Source: Parasponia andersonii
Taxonomy: Eukaryota > Streptophyta > Magnoliopsida > Rosales > Cannabaceae
DNA length: 64,000 nt
Assembly (NCBI GenBank): GCA_002914805.1
Contig: JXTB01000065.1
Location: 642,321-706,320, forward strand
Reading direction: 5' to 3'
Position 1 is the stretch's first letter, and every line of letters starts with the position of its first letter. The notes beneath the pieces are model-generated. The model searched no databases. It worked only from the letters and a program-made list of their open reading frames with translations, and was not told where the DNA came from. Positions 36,881-50,429 of the stretch are shown here, piece after piece. A program made the translations under genes and the position numbers.

Positions 36881-39470
36881 TAAGTTATGATGTATTTTCT
36901 ATATTAAATTAGCCACATTTTTTCTTCTTTTTTACAAATGTTATGTTTTTTTTTCCTTTTAACTTTATGTATTTATAACTTCTTGTTCTTTGTTTTTATG
37001 TTTTTATCTACTAAGTTGCAATGGAATTTGTGTTTTGTTAAATTTAATTGAGTATTTAATTATTTTATTAATTTTTAAGCATTCTGTACATAATTTTTAT
37101 TATTTATAAATATCTAACATTTTTTATTATCAAATTGAAACTATTAAATTAATTAATTTTTATTTAAATTAACATAAACAATTACTATAAAATCATTTAC
37201 AATAGTTAAAATATTTTAAATATAACAAATTTTCCCAAGGATATATGTGAAATTAAACATTTAAAACGGGGGTATTTTTGAGAGTTCAACAACAAAGAAA
37301 CAAAAAAAAAAAAACAAAAAAATAGCACACTGCTATAGTGTCACGCCATTAATGGCGCGACACTGACATCCTAGCATTTTATTGCAAGAAATGCAGCTAG
37401 GTCGGAGATGATTTTTTACTCCATTTTCAGCATAAACGTCATTATATCAGTCAGTTTGAAATGGCCTAAAAGCCTCTCATAGCATTTCTACTCAAATTTT
37501 GATTTCTTTTTTCTCAATATTCATTTTATTGGGGGTTAGTTATACTAATAATTCCTAAACTATATTTGTTCTACAATTTTTGTTGTCGAATTTTTAACTT
37601 ACATAATAAATTACTCATTATGTAATTATTGAGTCGTTACTCATTTGCTACAAACAACTACTTTTTTAACTGAAATCGGTTAAGTGCAAAGTTTGGGTTT
37701 AGTTTAACAAGGTATCATCGTCATTTTACTCAAATAGGAAGACAGGGTTAACTAGAAAAAGCTAATATCCAATCTCAACATTATCCTAACGTTATACAGC
37801 ACTGAAGTTGTGTTTTTTCTCTCTCACCCTTTTTTTTCCTCATAAAACATTCATGTACTTGGCTTGATTCTTTGATTCAAGGAACCTAACAACATTATGT
37901 GAGAAATGAATAGAAATACAATGAGTTTTGCACTTATTTTTGTTAATAAATTAATAGTTTATGATAAATAAGTTATTATTGCAATAATTACCTATTTTAA
38001 AATAATTCATTTTATAAGTTTGAAAGATGAGGACCAAAGTGGTATAATAGTTATAATTCAAAAGTTATTAACCAAAGTAGTTTAATGGTTATAATTCAAA
38101 AGTTATTACTATAATTAACCATTGTGGAGTTTTTTTTATTTATTTTAATAATAGATTATACCAAACAAATCTCTCTATATGTCAAAATACCACATTACAA
38201 CCTCCATTTTTTTAAAGAGGAAAAAAGTTTCGTTCCCTCACTTTTTTGTATTAATCAAAACTAGTTGTTTCTCCTTTGATTGAACAATTAGTAGTTTATG
38301 TCTATTCTCTTTATCATTTAGATTAAGAATAAAAATAAAAATTCTTAAGGTCTGAATTAGATTTCAATTATGAAATTAAATATTAAGTCTTTTCAATTTA
38401 TATTTGTCTTCAAAAGTAGGGGAATTAAGAGTAAAGCCTTAATGAGATGCACATTTCAAACTGTTTATAATTTGACCCAAAAATGAGGAAGAATATACTT
38501 TATTCCTCTTTTTTAAAAACAGAGAGGACATTTTTTGGATCTACGAGGACATTAGACATAAATTGGTATTAGCTATACCCAAGTGTCTAAATGATCACAC
38601 TGTCACTTGGTCGGTAACTCCCATTAATTGTCTGACCAAGTCATGTACAATATGTCTAAGTGACCATATGCTCTCTCCATGGGTAACTCCAACTAGTTGT
38701 AAATGGGCCACTCTTGAGATGACTAGGCGACCACCTGGTGGGTCACCTTCAAAATTCTTGCTTGGCTAGGATGTTATTCATGGAAGCATCGTCGACAGTG
38801 TAGGTGATGATCGACATCTGTCGATTGATCTCGGCAAATAAAAGGTGAGATAATGGTTGAAGCTCGAAAACTTTAGGTGCTTCACTAAGATTTCCGTGAA
38901 ATCGTAGTTATCGAAGATGGAGATGATGACCATTGTTAGGGGTGAACATCGCTTAGATTGGGTCAGCTTCCTGTAATTTTTTTGGTCAACCCAACATGTT
39001 CGGCATGTGAAGATTACAATCCAATGGAAACCACAGGCCATCTAAATTGAAGTTGGCCTAGAGATGTAGGCCATGGTTTAACAAATATAACGTTTGTATT
39101 TTTTTTTTTCTTGAGTCACAACTGTGAAGCCAATGAGCCCCAAATAGCTTAATTCACCGAAAGCGTCGAAAATGCTAGATTGAGTAGCTTGCAGTCACGG
39201 TAATACAGCCTTCGTATCTTTAATTACATGGGTTCTTATAAGTCCTACACAGTGAATGAGGCAGTCACTTTCTCAATCTACTTACATGGCTACATGAGTA
39301 CATGATTATTGATTACCCATTTCATCTTCAGATGTATTACCATACGCTAATAGAGTGAAGCCACCAACATTCTATAATGAATACTGATAGAACAATCGAG
39401 TATCAATTGAGTACATTATGGGTTGTATTTACTATGTTCTATCCTCCACTTGTTTCTCTATTGTCCAGTA
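36881..39470. other. Intergenic DNA, no gene seen
   Basis: AT-rich. It contains a near-perfect 28-bp palindrome (37337-37364), a pair of direct repeats with ggtataatagttataattca-like units near 38040 and 38088, and a region near 38580-38730 with two similar ggtaactcc segments. ORFs are not convincing. Confidence 0.55.
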
Positions 39471-39539
39471 GCTAAATTGATCTGGTATGAGAGTATTTGG
39501 AATGTTCGGACAAAGACTATGAGATGTGGCGATGGACTA

Positions 39540-40100
39540 CAATTAGTTAGCTGGTTTTCTAACCCAAGTTGACTCTACCAGAGGAATTGAAGCTAAGGGA
39601 ACATTTTTTGATCTTTGGAGCTGTGTTATGCAAGAAATTGTAGTTTATTAGGAACGAAGTCTTTCATGTTAGAAGGAGAACTAATCCTATTTATCTACTT
39701 CAAAGGGGAAATGAGATAATTACCGAGCACTTGCAAGCACACATAGGTTTTGACCCGCAGATACATTCTACTATTCTTCGCTTCACCAGACCGAGACCAG
39801 AGAGAATCTGTATGTACATGGATGCGGCCTACAAAGATGGGTTTGCAAGCACACATGGGTTTTGACCCACATATCAGTCTATTATTCTTTGCTCCACCAA
39901 ACTGAGACCAAGGAGAATCTGCATATTTATGGATATGGCCGTACTAGATACGATCGTACTGCGACAGGGTGTGTTATTGAGGATGAGCAATTCGATATCA
40001 AGTTGGTTGCTACTAAGTATTTTGAGGTACTTTCAGCCCAAAGTCAAAATTGCGGGCTTTTTAGTTTAGTTTATAACTATGCCAGGACCAAAACTTAGGA
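39540..40100 (+). pseudogene. Possible RNase H (RVT_3-like) relic, perhaps from a non-LTR element
   Basis: A short reading frame shows MYMDAAYKDG near 39811-39840 and, after a 112-bp direct duplication, TATGCVIEDEQFDIKLVATK (39967-40026). Together these resemble the start of the RNase H-like domain that ends many plant non-LTR retrotransposon proteins (Asp in a DAA motif, then GxVIxD). No reverse transcriptase was found nearby. The match is short. Confidence 0.35.
39731..39951. repeat. 112-bp direct duplication within the RNase H relic
   Basis: Copies start at ttgcaagcacacat (39731 and 39843) and continue through gagaatctg (near 39803 and 39913). They differ at perhaps one base in eight, so the duplication is old. 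Confidence 0.8.
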
Positions 40101-43100
40101 GTTAAATTTGCTCTTGGTGACTTTTTGATGGTAGTAAATTCGTTAATTAGTAAGTTAATTCTTGTCTAGCAGTTAACCCATATTTGGGAAGATGTCTTTA
40201 GCTTATTCTCTGTCTTGTTTGTCAAGTTCTGTTATGTCCAAAGAAATTTCAATACAACTGCATATACTATTGTCTCTTGGACTCTTAAGGGGGCAATTTT
40301 TGGTCTTTTTTCCTATCTGGGAGGTTGATCCCTATGTGACAACCATCTTACTCTCTACTTTTTAATTAAAGTTCTTTTTTTTCAGAACAAAAATAAATAA
40401 ATAAAAGAGTGAATTATTGGTTGAAAATCAGATTTGTAGCAAAAAAAACATGTTCAAGCCTATTTTAAAAATTTTCTCAAAACTTTTTAACAATATGTCT
40501 ATGGTATTAATCATAGAAATTGATTATAAAAGAATAAAAACATGATTTATTACCTCTTGAAGTTTATTTTTTTTGTCTTCTAAACTACAATGCTTTCAAG
40601 CTAAGTTTCTAACATAAATGGGTCAACTTGTAGGTGTAAAAAATAGTTCTCACGCTTTTCTGATATTACAATATTCTCAACTCATGAGATCGTAAAGTTT
40701 GATTTTAAAGAGAATAGAAAAACTCTTTTTTTTTTCTCTCAAGCTTTTAGAAGCTCTATAGAAAAATATCACATATATTTTATGTGCTAGGATTTCTCCT
40801 TTCTCTAAATAGATTATTAATGAAACAATTTAATAAATCAATTAATTAATCTAATTAATTAATTAGATAAAAAAAGATAAAAACTCTCCCCTTACTAGGG
40901 GTTACACGCCATGTACAGGTTTCCTATAGTTGGCGTGTAACACCCACACCCTCCTACATGGTGTTTTACTTTTTCAAATTTTCATTACATTATATTTTCA
41001 TAAAATACCTCCATAAAGTGAGAGCCATCCATTAGCAATATGAAATTTTCCATATTGTTAATTATAAAGATATTTGATACGGCACACCCTTGTGATCTCT
41101 GACAACATTATTTTGGACCATTTTTTTATGTTTGCATCTTATTGGATATTCTTCTTCAATTCTAATTCTTGTTTTGAGTAATTTCAATTTATTTAATTGA
41201 GATGATTATGATCTAGTAATACTGCTCAATTCATTATTTTCCATGTTTGATATTTTGAATATTCGTTTTGGAATATTTTTAAGGAAAAAGGAAACTTGGA
41301 AGTTTCCCATTTAATTTTTTCTAAATTGATTTTTCTCACACGTCATTATATTATGTTATGTGGTCCACTTCTGGTCTCGTAAATACTCATTGAATAAAGT
41401 TATGTAGAATACTTGTAACAAGTATTGGAAGTTACTCTTTTTCAGTTTTTGTTCCTTAAACGGTCTTTGCTATTACAACGGTTGTGCCAAAATAGGAAAA
41501 ATTAGTTTTTGGCTCAATCAAACTTGTGAGATACATTTCTATTTGTTACTAAAACTGAAATGTGAATGTCATTATTATTAATGATTTTAATGCAGAAATA
41601 TGTTGCACAAACCCATAGTTTCCCATTATTTACATTTTTTTATATACTCTGTTGTTGCAATAACAGAACGTTATATTTGGAAACAAATTAATTATTTTCG
41701 TAAATGTTTGAGTAATTGTAAATTTTTATCTAAATTTACTCTTTTCTGCAAAGTGAGAAGCAAGACACATTGTCTATATAAAGATCAAAGATTGTGAAGT
41801 ATTGTATGCCCAAACTAAGTGAATTTGAGAGCCATTCGTGCTCTTAGAGTGATAATTCTAGGAAACTTTTTTGTAACTAAGAGTAATTAAGTTTTTCAAA
41901 AGAAGAACTAGGCATCTTTGGGAGAAAATAGATTATAAACATTAGAGAAATAAGTCCAAGTATATAAAACTGAAAACATGTCGAAACAGAAAAGATTGAT
42001 CAAATTTTTGAAGGGAGTTCAAAAATATGGAGTCAAATAAGTTGAGTGGAGCTTACAAAATATAGAACAATAGAATCAAATGCATTGTACTAAGAGATAA
42101 GAGAGAGTCTTATTTTCAATAAGCTAATTGGTGTTTGTATTTCAAAAATTATTATTAATATATTTCTTTCTCTAAAAGTGGTCCCATGGAATAAGATTAC
42201 TGAACCATGTAAAAATTTTGTGTGTAACTTTACTTAATATTATCTTTATTTTTTATTGTGATTGTACAATTGAAATTTGCGTTTAGTAAACCACTATTGC
42301 AACAACAGCAACACCCCATTGTTGCAACAACAAAAACAAACATATTCTTCTTAATTAATTATTTGGTAAATATGAAATTGTTAATTAAAAATTGGCATTC
42401 CTATGACTTTGATCCTTCAAGACTTATTATATCCTATTAATTACTTCAAAATCAATTAAAAAATAATAACAATTGCTATTTATAATATGTTATAACATAT
42501 TATCAAGTGTGTAACAATAGATATACTATAATATTCAAAATAAAATTAAAGATATGGTATTGGGAACCTATAAACCTGAAATTCAAGTTCCAGTAAATTT
42601 TGACAATTAAATTAAACTTTTTAATTAATTTATCTAATTTACTAATTTCAATATTACTTTATTAAAAATCTAGAATTATATTCTTAAAATTATAGAATTA
42701 ATTATACTAAAAAATTACTGAGCAATCTATTGATTTAATCGTTACATATAATTCTATTCTCTATAAACGATTCATAATTAGAGCTAAGTTAAATATTTGT
42801 TTACTTTGCCTATGACCTCTTTATTTTTGTGTTCTGTTAATTCTCCAATGAATAGTTAATTTATAAATCTATTATAAATTGAGCACTCAAACTGTTTAAA
42901 TCTTGAATTAAGACATAAGAGAATCATCTTTCTTTAAGACATAAGAGAATCATCTTTCTAACTTCTTTTCCATATTTGTAAGTTACATTCCTATATATCC
43001 ATCTCATTATATTCCTAAAATATAAGCATTTCAGCTTGTTTAAAAATAAACCTTAATATGTAGGTCAAAAAATATAATACTACTAAATAGAAATCTATAA

Positions 43101-46100
43101 CTACTCAAGATTAAAATTGATTCATATATGATCATTTTTTGACGCTAATTGAATTTTCAATATTCAGCAGAATTTATGTGAAATTTAAATTACGTTTGAC
43201 CTCGTAGTATATAATTTTGTTATATATAGTATCTCTATATAATATCACTACATCATTAGACTTTATAAGACTATTATATTCTCAATGTTAATATACCATC
43301 CTCTTTAATTAAAAATCCTAGTTTTAATAAATTATTATAGATTTTGTTTAGTTCATTATCCATAAACTTAATCATCATATATACAACACTTATACACTAA
43401 AATTATGGTCACTTTAATAAAGTATAGATTTTTTGATTTTTATACGACATATAAAATATGCACAAAGTCAAATAGAAAGATGTTATTTATTTATTTAGCA
43501 AAATATACAGATACATACTTTAAGAGTATTAACCCTAACAAACATAAGAAATAAAAGAATGGAATTAATTAGTGTCTTTAGTTTATGTTGGTATATAAAT
43601 ACACATGGCCAAGATAATACTATGTGGTACTATATAGTATCCAACACCATATGATTTATCAGTCTATTACTAGTTAATTATAATTATATTTAAAGTAGGG
43701 CATATATAGGACACAGTTTATTAATTAGAAATACCAATAATAGACTCACATGCCATTATAGTATTGGATAACATTAGTACCCCATAGCATTGCTTATAAG
43801 GCCACCAATCCAATAGGATTTTTTTTAACATATCTATGGTTATTAGTTTACATAATTAAAATTCATCATACAAGTATTTTTATAACAAAAGGGTAGAGAG
43901 AAAGATCATTAAATAGTATGTATTTATTTATTTTTTCAACTACTCAAATTATTATAACTATTGGATGATGATTCAATGACTAAAAAACACATATTGATAG
44001 ATAGGTAAAAAAATAAAAACCTACTAGATAGGAGCCTAATATATAGATAAATTTTTTTCCAAGGTCGAGGTTTTATAAATTATTAATTGAAAGCACTAAT
44101 CGAATAGTTAGAGATATTGCGAGCGACTTATGTGCTTTTATGAAAAATACACGTTAAAATTTAATTTTGTTTTCAAAATATCCTTCATATGGAGAAATTA
44201 AGAAGTCGACAAGGATTGACCTTTTTGAGCTTTGTATTGTTGTTGTAGATTCTTTGGTTGAAAGGAATAATTTAGAGATTCATCAACTAAAATTAAAACA
44301 TCCATAATCATAATAGAGGGAGCTACTTATTTTCTAGCTGAATTTCGTGATTTGCTGCAAGAGATGATGGCCTCCAGTCCAACCTATGGAGTAGTCTCTA
44401 GAGCCCTTCCCCTCTAATAAATGGTCATAGATAGCCCATGGTTCCTCCAAGTATTACTTAAGAAGTATTTGTCTATTTTTAGTCTAAATATAGATACTAA
44501 CATAATAAAGCCTTATTACTTGATGAAAAACACTAACCATTCATATAATTAATTAGTGCCCTGAAGAGCCCTATCCATATTAGACTTTACCACTTCATAA
44601 TGCAGTCATAATTATGTGTTCTATTAAAAAATGATAAAGAAAACTTCATCATAATCAAACCCTAGCAATTATTTTATGAGAAATTGTTGCTTCTTTGCAA
44701 TAGCTCCTATTTTAAATAGCCTTTTTAGTAATTTGTCTTTTCAATATTATTATGCAAAATTAGACCTTTTAAGTTCATTTTTAAAGACTAGATCATATCA
44801 TGCATCAAGTACAACTTGACATTATTATTGAGTATATCTCAACGCTACTTGACAATATTATCAAATTAAGGTCAACAATGTTAAGTTCAATTTAGCACTG
44901 CTTGATAATACTCAATAGTATTGTTAAGCTAATCGACATGTTGGACAAAAGGATAATATGGTAATTGCTCATAGTTATATTATTGATTATTTTACAATTT
45001 AAAATACTAGGTCTCTTAATTGAATAAAAATTATACCTAAAAATCGATATATATTTCAAAATGATATCATAAGTATAAATTGACACTATTAATGTAAATC
45101 ATAGATAAAATTTTACACTATAAATATCTACAACATGTATTCTATGCATTTTCAAAAATAAAAATAGGTTTTTTTTTTTAAATATAAATCACAAAATCAA
45201 TATTGGGTATCAATTTCTCCCCCACTTTAGGCATGCAGGGGCATATGCCCTTGAACTGCTATAACTCTGAATTTTCTTTTATGTTTTCTTGAAGTTTTTT
45301 TTTATCTCACAATTATCCCCTTAAATTTTTGTAATTTTATATTTTACTTACTTTTAAAAAAAAATATCAAATGTGCTTCTCGTTTGCCTCCATTCAATTT
45401 TGTGATTTTAAAGCTCTACTTATATGATTTTAAAATACCTAATTTTGTCCTTACTTTTTTCGTTTAATTTTTAGGATAAAACTTATTTTTATCCCTTTAA
45501 CTTTAAACCCAACCCATTTCGACACATGACTTTTGAAATGGCCAATTGGAAAGTTTTCTAATTGAGAAATTTAGATAAATGGCCAATATTTTAAATTTGA
45601 TAATGTAGATATCCTCATTTTATAGGCAAAATTCCAAGTATGTATATTTTTATACTTGGTAGATAAGTTCACCTACCAATTTTAGTTAATGTACTGTATA
45701 TATAAATTTTTATGCTTAGCATATAATATTTTATACTTGATATATAAATATATATACCGGACATTTTGCTATAACATTTGAAAAATAGATATTTACTTAA
45801 ATTTGGCCTAAAATTCAATCATTTTGTTATAAGACCCTTCCTAATTTAGTTCTTCCGTCACTATTTTATTACAAATGGATGGAAAAAGTCTCAGTTTTTG
45901 GCCCCCACATTATTATAAGATCGTATTTTAGCTCTCAAATTTAAAAACATGTATATCTTAACATCTGATCTATCAAAGTGTCTAACTATCATCTATATAG
46001 TTAATTTATTATTAAAAACAAATAAAAAATAACATATGTCATTCACATGAGGCATTAAACAAAGATATTTTAAGCAATTTGAAAGATGAAATGGCATAAT

Positions 46101-46838
46101 AGAAAATTTTCATTTTATTTTGAAAAAAAATTATTTTGATGTAAAAATTAGTGATCATCTTGTTATCACAATTTAATTTTAAGATTTTCATGTTCTGATT
46201 CATCATATTAGGTAAGTGCAACATTAAGTTCAAATATTATTAGGATGTACTACATTTTTAAGTTTTGATACAAAACTTTGAGTTATTTTATGTAACTTTT
46301 TTTTAAAAAAATTGATTGGAATATTCAAATTGCAATGAATCCTTATATTTGAATTTATTATAACATTCACCTAGTATGATGAGTTTAAAAAAGATCTAAA
46401 ATATTTTCAAAACTAAATCATGGTCACAAATGGATCATTTTTGTATCGACTTAAATTTTTAGGTAAAATAAAAATTTTCTACTAACTTTTTGTCTTACAA
46501 ATTATTTAAGGTAATTCTGTTAAAAGTCTCATGTAAATAACATGTATCTTTTTTTGTTTGTTTTTTTAATAAAGTGGTTGTATAAATGAAAATGAGATAT
46601 TTGAATAAATATGATGCGAAGAGATAAATATTTTCAAGTTTGAGGAACAAAATATGATTTTATGATTATTAAAGGGCCATAATTGGGACTTTTTCTATTC
46701 ATTTGTAGCAGGAGAATGATAAGGGCCAAACTGGGAAAATTTCATAAATTAGATGTTGTAAATGTGTTATATCGAAAATCAGTAGCCAAATTAGGATTAG
46801 GTCTAAAATTCATGGGCTAAAAAGTTTTACAGTAATTT
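40101..46838. other. AT-rich intergenic region, no gene seen
   Basis: I found no supported coding in 6.7 kb. Notable small items are an 11-bp-arm inverted repeat with GC-rich stem (40901-40941), a two-copy 26-bp repeat (42909-42960), and several long A/T runs. The stretch at 45480-46840 has the look of old transposon debris but no family could be named. Confidence 0.6.
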
Positions 46839-46847
46839 TTATTTGGA

Positions 46848-48835
46848 CATTAAGTACAGCTTGAGCTCTGTCAGCGCCCTGTCCTGCTCCTCTCTCCAGA
46901 CGACGGTGGAGCTTTTCTTTATGTACTGGAATAAGGGCTTATATCGGTCGGACATCTTGGAGACAAAACAGTTGAGGGCGGCTATCTTTCCGGTTCGGTA
47001 CTGGACCTCCCGAATGGTCGAGGGTCTCATCTCGTCTACGATAGAGGACAACTAGGTCGGGTTGGCCTCAATGTCCCTTTTACTCATGACGTGCCCCAAG
47101 AACTGGCCAGAGGACACCCCAAACGCGTATTTCTTGGGGTTCAGGCACATTCGGTATCACCTCAGGATTTGGAAACATTCATCCAGATGTCTCAGATGGT
47201 CTGAAGCCTCTTTGCTCTTTACGACCATGTCGTCGATGTAGACTTCCATCGTCTTCCCGAGCAACCCAGAGAACATTTTGTTCATTAACCTCTGGTAGGT
47301 TGCCCCCAAGATTTTCAAGCTGAAAGGCATGCACCTATAATAGTACAAACCTCGCTCCGTAATGAACACTGTGTGGATCTGGTGTTTCTCGTATAGAGGA
47401 ATCTGGTTGTATCCAGAGTAGGCGTCCATGAAGCTCATCCTGTCAAAGCCAGCCGTAGCGTCAACCATTTGGTCGATCAGGGGAAAGTTGTCCTTCGGGC
47501 ATGTCTTGTTTAGGTTAGTGAAGTCTATGCAAGTGCGGTCGTCACCGTTCTTCTTCTTCACCACCATCAAGTTGGAGACCCAGCACGGGTATACGCATTC
47601 CGTGATCAGGCAGTTCTCCAATAGCGCCTATACCACCTTATTGATCACCCTGTTTTTCTCCGACGCGAACCTTCGAGGCCTTTGTCTGACCGAAGGGAAA
47701 TTGGGGTCTGCATTCAATCGATGGCAGGCGTGTGCGGGGTCTATCCCGAGTATGTCATCGTAGGACCACGCGAAGACATCTTCGTTCTGCCTAAGGAACC
47801 CCAACAGTTCATTTTTTTCTTGCTCGGGCAGCAGGGCCCCAATTAAGATTACCTTCCCCAACTCCGCCTCCTTCAAAGGGACCGCCACCTGCTCCTCAAT
47901 CGTAGACTTTGGCCCGTCGGACTCCTCTCCCATCCACTTCATGTACGCCGGTAGGCAGTCCTTTGATTGCTATCTGTCCCTGGTCGAGGCATTCGTGTTC
48001 GCATCGAGTCCACTCAGGGCAGTTGGAAAACATTTTTTTGCAGAGGCCTGGTCTCCTCTAACGTCTATCGTGTAAGTATCATCCTTTGATAGGCATCTCA
48101 GGACTTGGTAGAGGGTGGAGGTGACCCCATGCATGGTGTGGATCCACCCTCTTCCCATGATGACGTTGAAGGAGGATTGGCAGTCGATGACGATGAAGTC
48201 CACATCCAGGCATCTTTTCATGGTGCAGACATTCAGAGTTATGACACCTAAGGGGTTGACCCTAGTACCGTTAAAGGCGAACAGCGGCTGGCAAGTTGGC
48301 CTAAGCGCGTTTCAATTCAGGCCCATGCTCTCGAACGTGCTAAGGAACATGATGTCAACGCTGCTTCCGCCGTCGATTAGGACCCTCCCGACCAATGAGG
48401 AGTCAATTTGCAGCCTGATCACCAAAGGGTCGTCATAAGGCAGGCGCACCGTGGTCAGGTCTTGCTGGGTGAAGGTAATGGGGGTCGCCGAGGCATAACT
48501 TTCTTCCGTCGTCATATAGTTCACAGAATGGCCCATCCCCTTCAAGTGCTTCACCCTCTCCTCGGTCCTCTTTTGGAACTTTTCCTTCTCCTCCTGAACT
48601 TGGGTCGGCTCCGGTCTGCCTATGATCATTGGGACTATACTCAGGGTTTATTCTCCCGACCTGGAGGCTTGGGTCTGTTTTCCCTTCTCGGGTCTGACGG
48701 CATCCTCCTTCGACTGGTTTTCTCCCGTCTTTACGTGCTGCTTCAACTATCCGGCTTGGACAGCCATCATAATCTATGCGTAAAGGCTACGACAATTGAT
48801 GGTGTCATGCCCGTGGTCTTTATGAAATTGGCAGT
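46848..48835 (-). pseudogene. pol: Ty3/gypsy protease-RT relic with several stops
   Basis: From 48629 down to 46848 one frame runs on with in-frame stops at 48311, 47969, 47627, 47156 and 47054 (first base of each, minus strand). The protease active site is VLIDGGSSVDIMF (about 48373-48335). RT shows IDFTNLNKTCPKD, LIDQMVDATAGF (two residues shorter than in the first element, which has LPRIDQ), the FITERGLYYY block and the catalytic YIDD. The gag frame above is shifted relative to pol; the shift falls near 48830, just before a CxFHxxxGHxxxxC-type zinc knuckle (FHKDHGHDTINC). Stop contexts at 47156 and 47054 fit C-to-T decay. Confidence 0.88.
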
Positions 48836-50170
48836 ACCTGCTTCTGTTTTTTCATATGCTCAGGAATGTTGGACTTGGGCGAGTCTTTGAAAATGCCTCT
48901 GTCCCAGTTCTCGAGGTAGATCATGTCGATCGACGTGTTGAGCTCATATTTTGGCAGAGGATCCTTAAATGTCTTTCTCCTCTTATCGCTATCTTGACCG
49001 CCATGAGCTGGGGCTTCCAGCTTCGGAGACAGCCCCTGGGGCGACGCAGGCCTCTTCACTCCTTGCGGGGCCGGGGTTTGCTCCGGCACCGTCGTTATCG
49101 TGGCGGAAGCCTTGAGTGCTTTCTAGTGACTTTCTAGCACCCTGAATTCCTTTTCTGACTTTACCTGGATATCTGCCATGTCATACGACAAATTCAAAAG
49201 CAGATGGTCTGACAACATCTACTCTGGCTGTAGGCCCCTGACAAACGAGCTCGCAGCTTGCACCGAGTCCGTGTTATGCACCAAGGACATTACCTCCAGG
49301 AAACGCATCAAGTATTCTCTTAGAGATTTGCTCGCAGATTGCTCTAACCAGTCGAGGTCTCGCATGGTTTCCTGCTGCCTCCGGGCGCCTGCGTACTGCT
49401 TTAAGAACAGTTTGCAAAAGTTTTCGAATCCGTTTATGCACTTCTCTCGGAGTTGTCTCAACCACAGCAGTGACGGCCCCGCCAGGGTGGTGGAGAAGAC
49501 TTTGTAAGTCACGGCCTCGTCCCTGGTCTCCAAGGCCATCTTCCGCTGAAAGTGGTATATGTGATCGAGGGGGTCAGTCTTTCCCTCGAATGGCCTGAAG
49601 GTTGGGGTTATGAAGTCCTTCGGCTTAGGTTCCAACTGGATCCAATCAGCGAAGGTTCCTCGCACAGTTTGCTCTGCCAAATCATCTGGGGTCTGGCTAT
49701 GATGGGCTCCAAGCCTCTTACTTAGCTCCGCCATCATTTTTTGTTTCTAATTGGGAAGTGTATCCATTGGGCTTTCCTGGTGCCTTCTATCCAACGCTGC
49801 TCTAGCCCGAAAAGGCCTTGTCTGGCTCTATTGCTCCATTTGCATCCGTGATCTGGACTGGGCGGGGACTTCCATCGGCAGTTAGCCCCCGGACTCTTGT
49901 TGGACCTCTTCATCAAAGTCTTCCCTTCGCCCACTCCTGGCCTCGCTTGCCAATAGCTCTTCGAGGTTGGCGTTATCTCTGTTTACTTCTGCGATTTCGT
50001 CTTTTAAACCCATGACGGCCTCATGGGCTATCTCTATCTTTCAGTTAGTTTCTGCCAAGGCAGCAAGCATTTGGTCCAGCTTCTACTCTAGACCTGGTCG
50101 TGCTTCCTAGGAGCTCCCTTCGGCGTCGGGACGTACGCTTCTAATTATCATTCTTAAAGGTGCCATTCGA
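48820..50170 (-). pseudogene. gag: Ty3/gypsy gag relic
   Basis: The best open piece (49737-49219) includes FRPFEGKTDPLDHIYHFQRK, then WLRQLREKCINGFENF and SLREYLMRF, typical of the plant retrotransposon gag domain. After a stop (QPE*) the frame goes on with DMADIQVKSEKEFRVLE to a Pro-rich linker and LPKYELNTSIDMIY at 48990 or so. The 5' part (50170-49740) has several stops but still shows a coiled-coil-like Glu/Ala-rich stretch. Gag would form the virus-like particle in an active element. Confidence 0.85.
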
Positions 50171-50243
50171 CGTTGTATGGCCTTTTGTTCGGGAAGAGTG
50201 CGACTATGAGACTCCTATTCCTTCTGTTGTGCTCAACGGTTTC

Positions 50244-50261
50244 CCACAGACGGCGCCAAAC
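50244..50261 (-). promoter_or_regulatory. Primer-binding site of the second element
   Basis: The minus strand reads gtttggcgccgtctgtgg directly after the LTR end (...gcaaca). The tggcgcc core next to an LTR end is typical of plant Ty3/gypsy primer-binding sites; I do not assign the tRNA. Confidence 0.75.
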
Positions 50262-50429
50262 TGTTGCTGCTTTTCTTACCAGCTATCCGCGTGTCTCCGA
50301 ACTGCTGACGTGGTGTTCACCAACTGTCCATGTATCCTTGCTATCCCGGAATACCTTTCACTTCAGGCTGGGATGGAGAGGCGGGGGTGGCCACCTACAA
50401 AGACTCTCTGATGCTTAAGTCAGTGATTT
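50262..50429 (-). repeat. 3' part of the 5' LTR of the second element
   Basis: It matches the last 165 bp or so of the LTR at 8238-9014 (shared cttaagcat, agagtcttt, gcctctcc and the ...caaca end). The rest is lost in the N gap; a full LTR of similar size would end inside the gap. Confidence 0.8.

Larger units (their letters stand above)
46848..50429 (-). mobile_element. Second Tat-like Ty3/gypsy element, truncated in pol
   Basis: Reading on the minus strand, it has the last 168 bp of the 5' LTR (ending at 50262), a PBS, gag, protease and most of RT, then stops abruptly near 46848-46852. At that point homology to the first element (around its 1117-1122) ends in unrelated AT-rich DNA. RNase H, integrase, the extra gene and the 3' LTR are absent. 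The LTR runs into an N gap, which hides the outer end. Confidence 0.85.
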
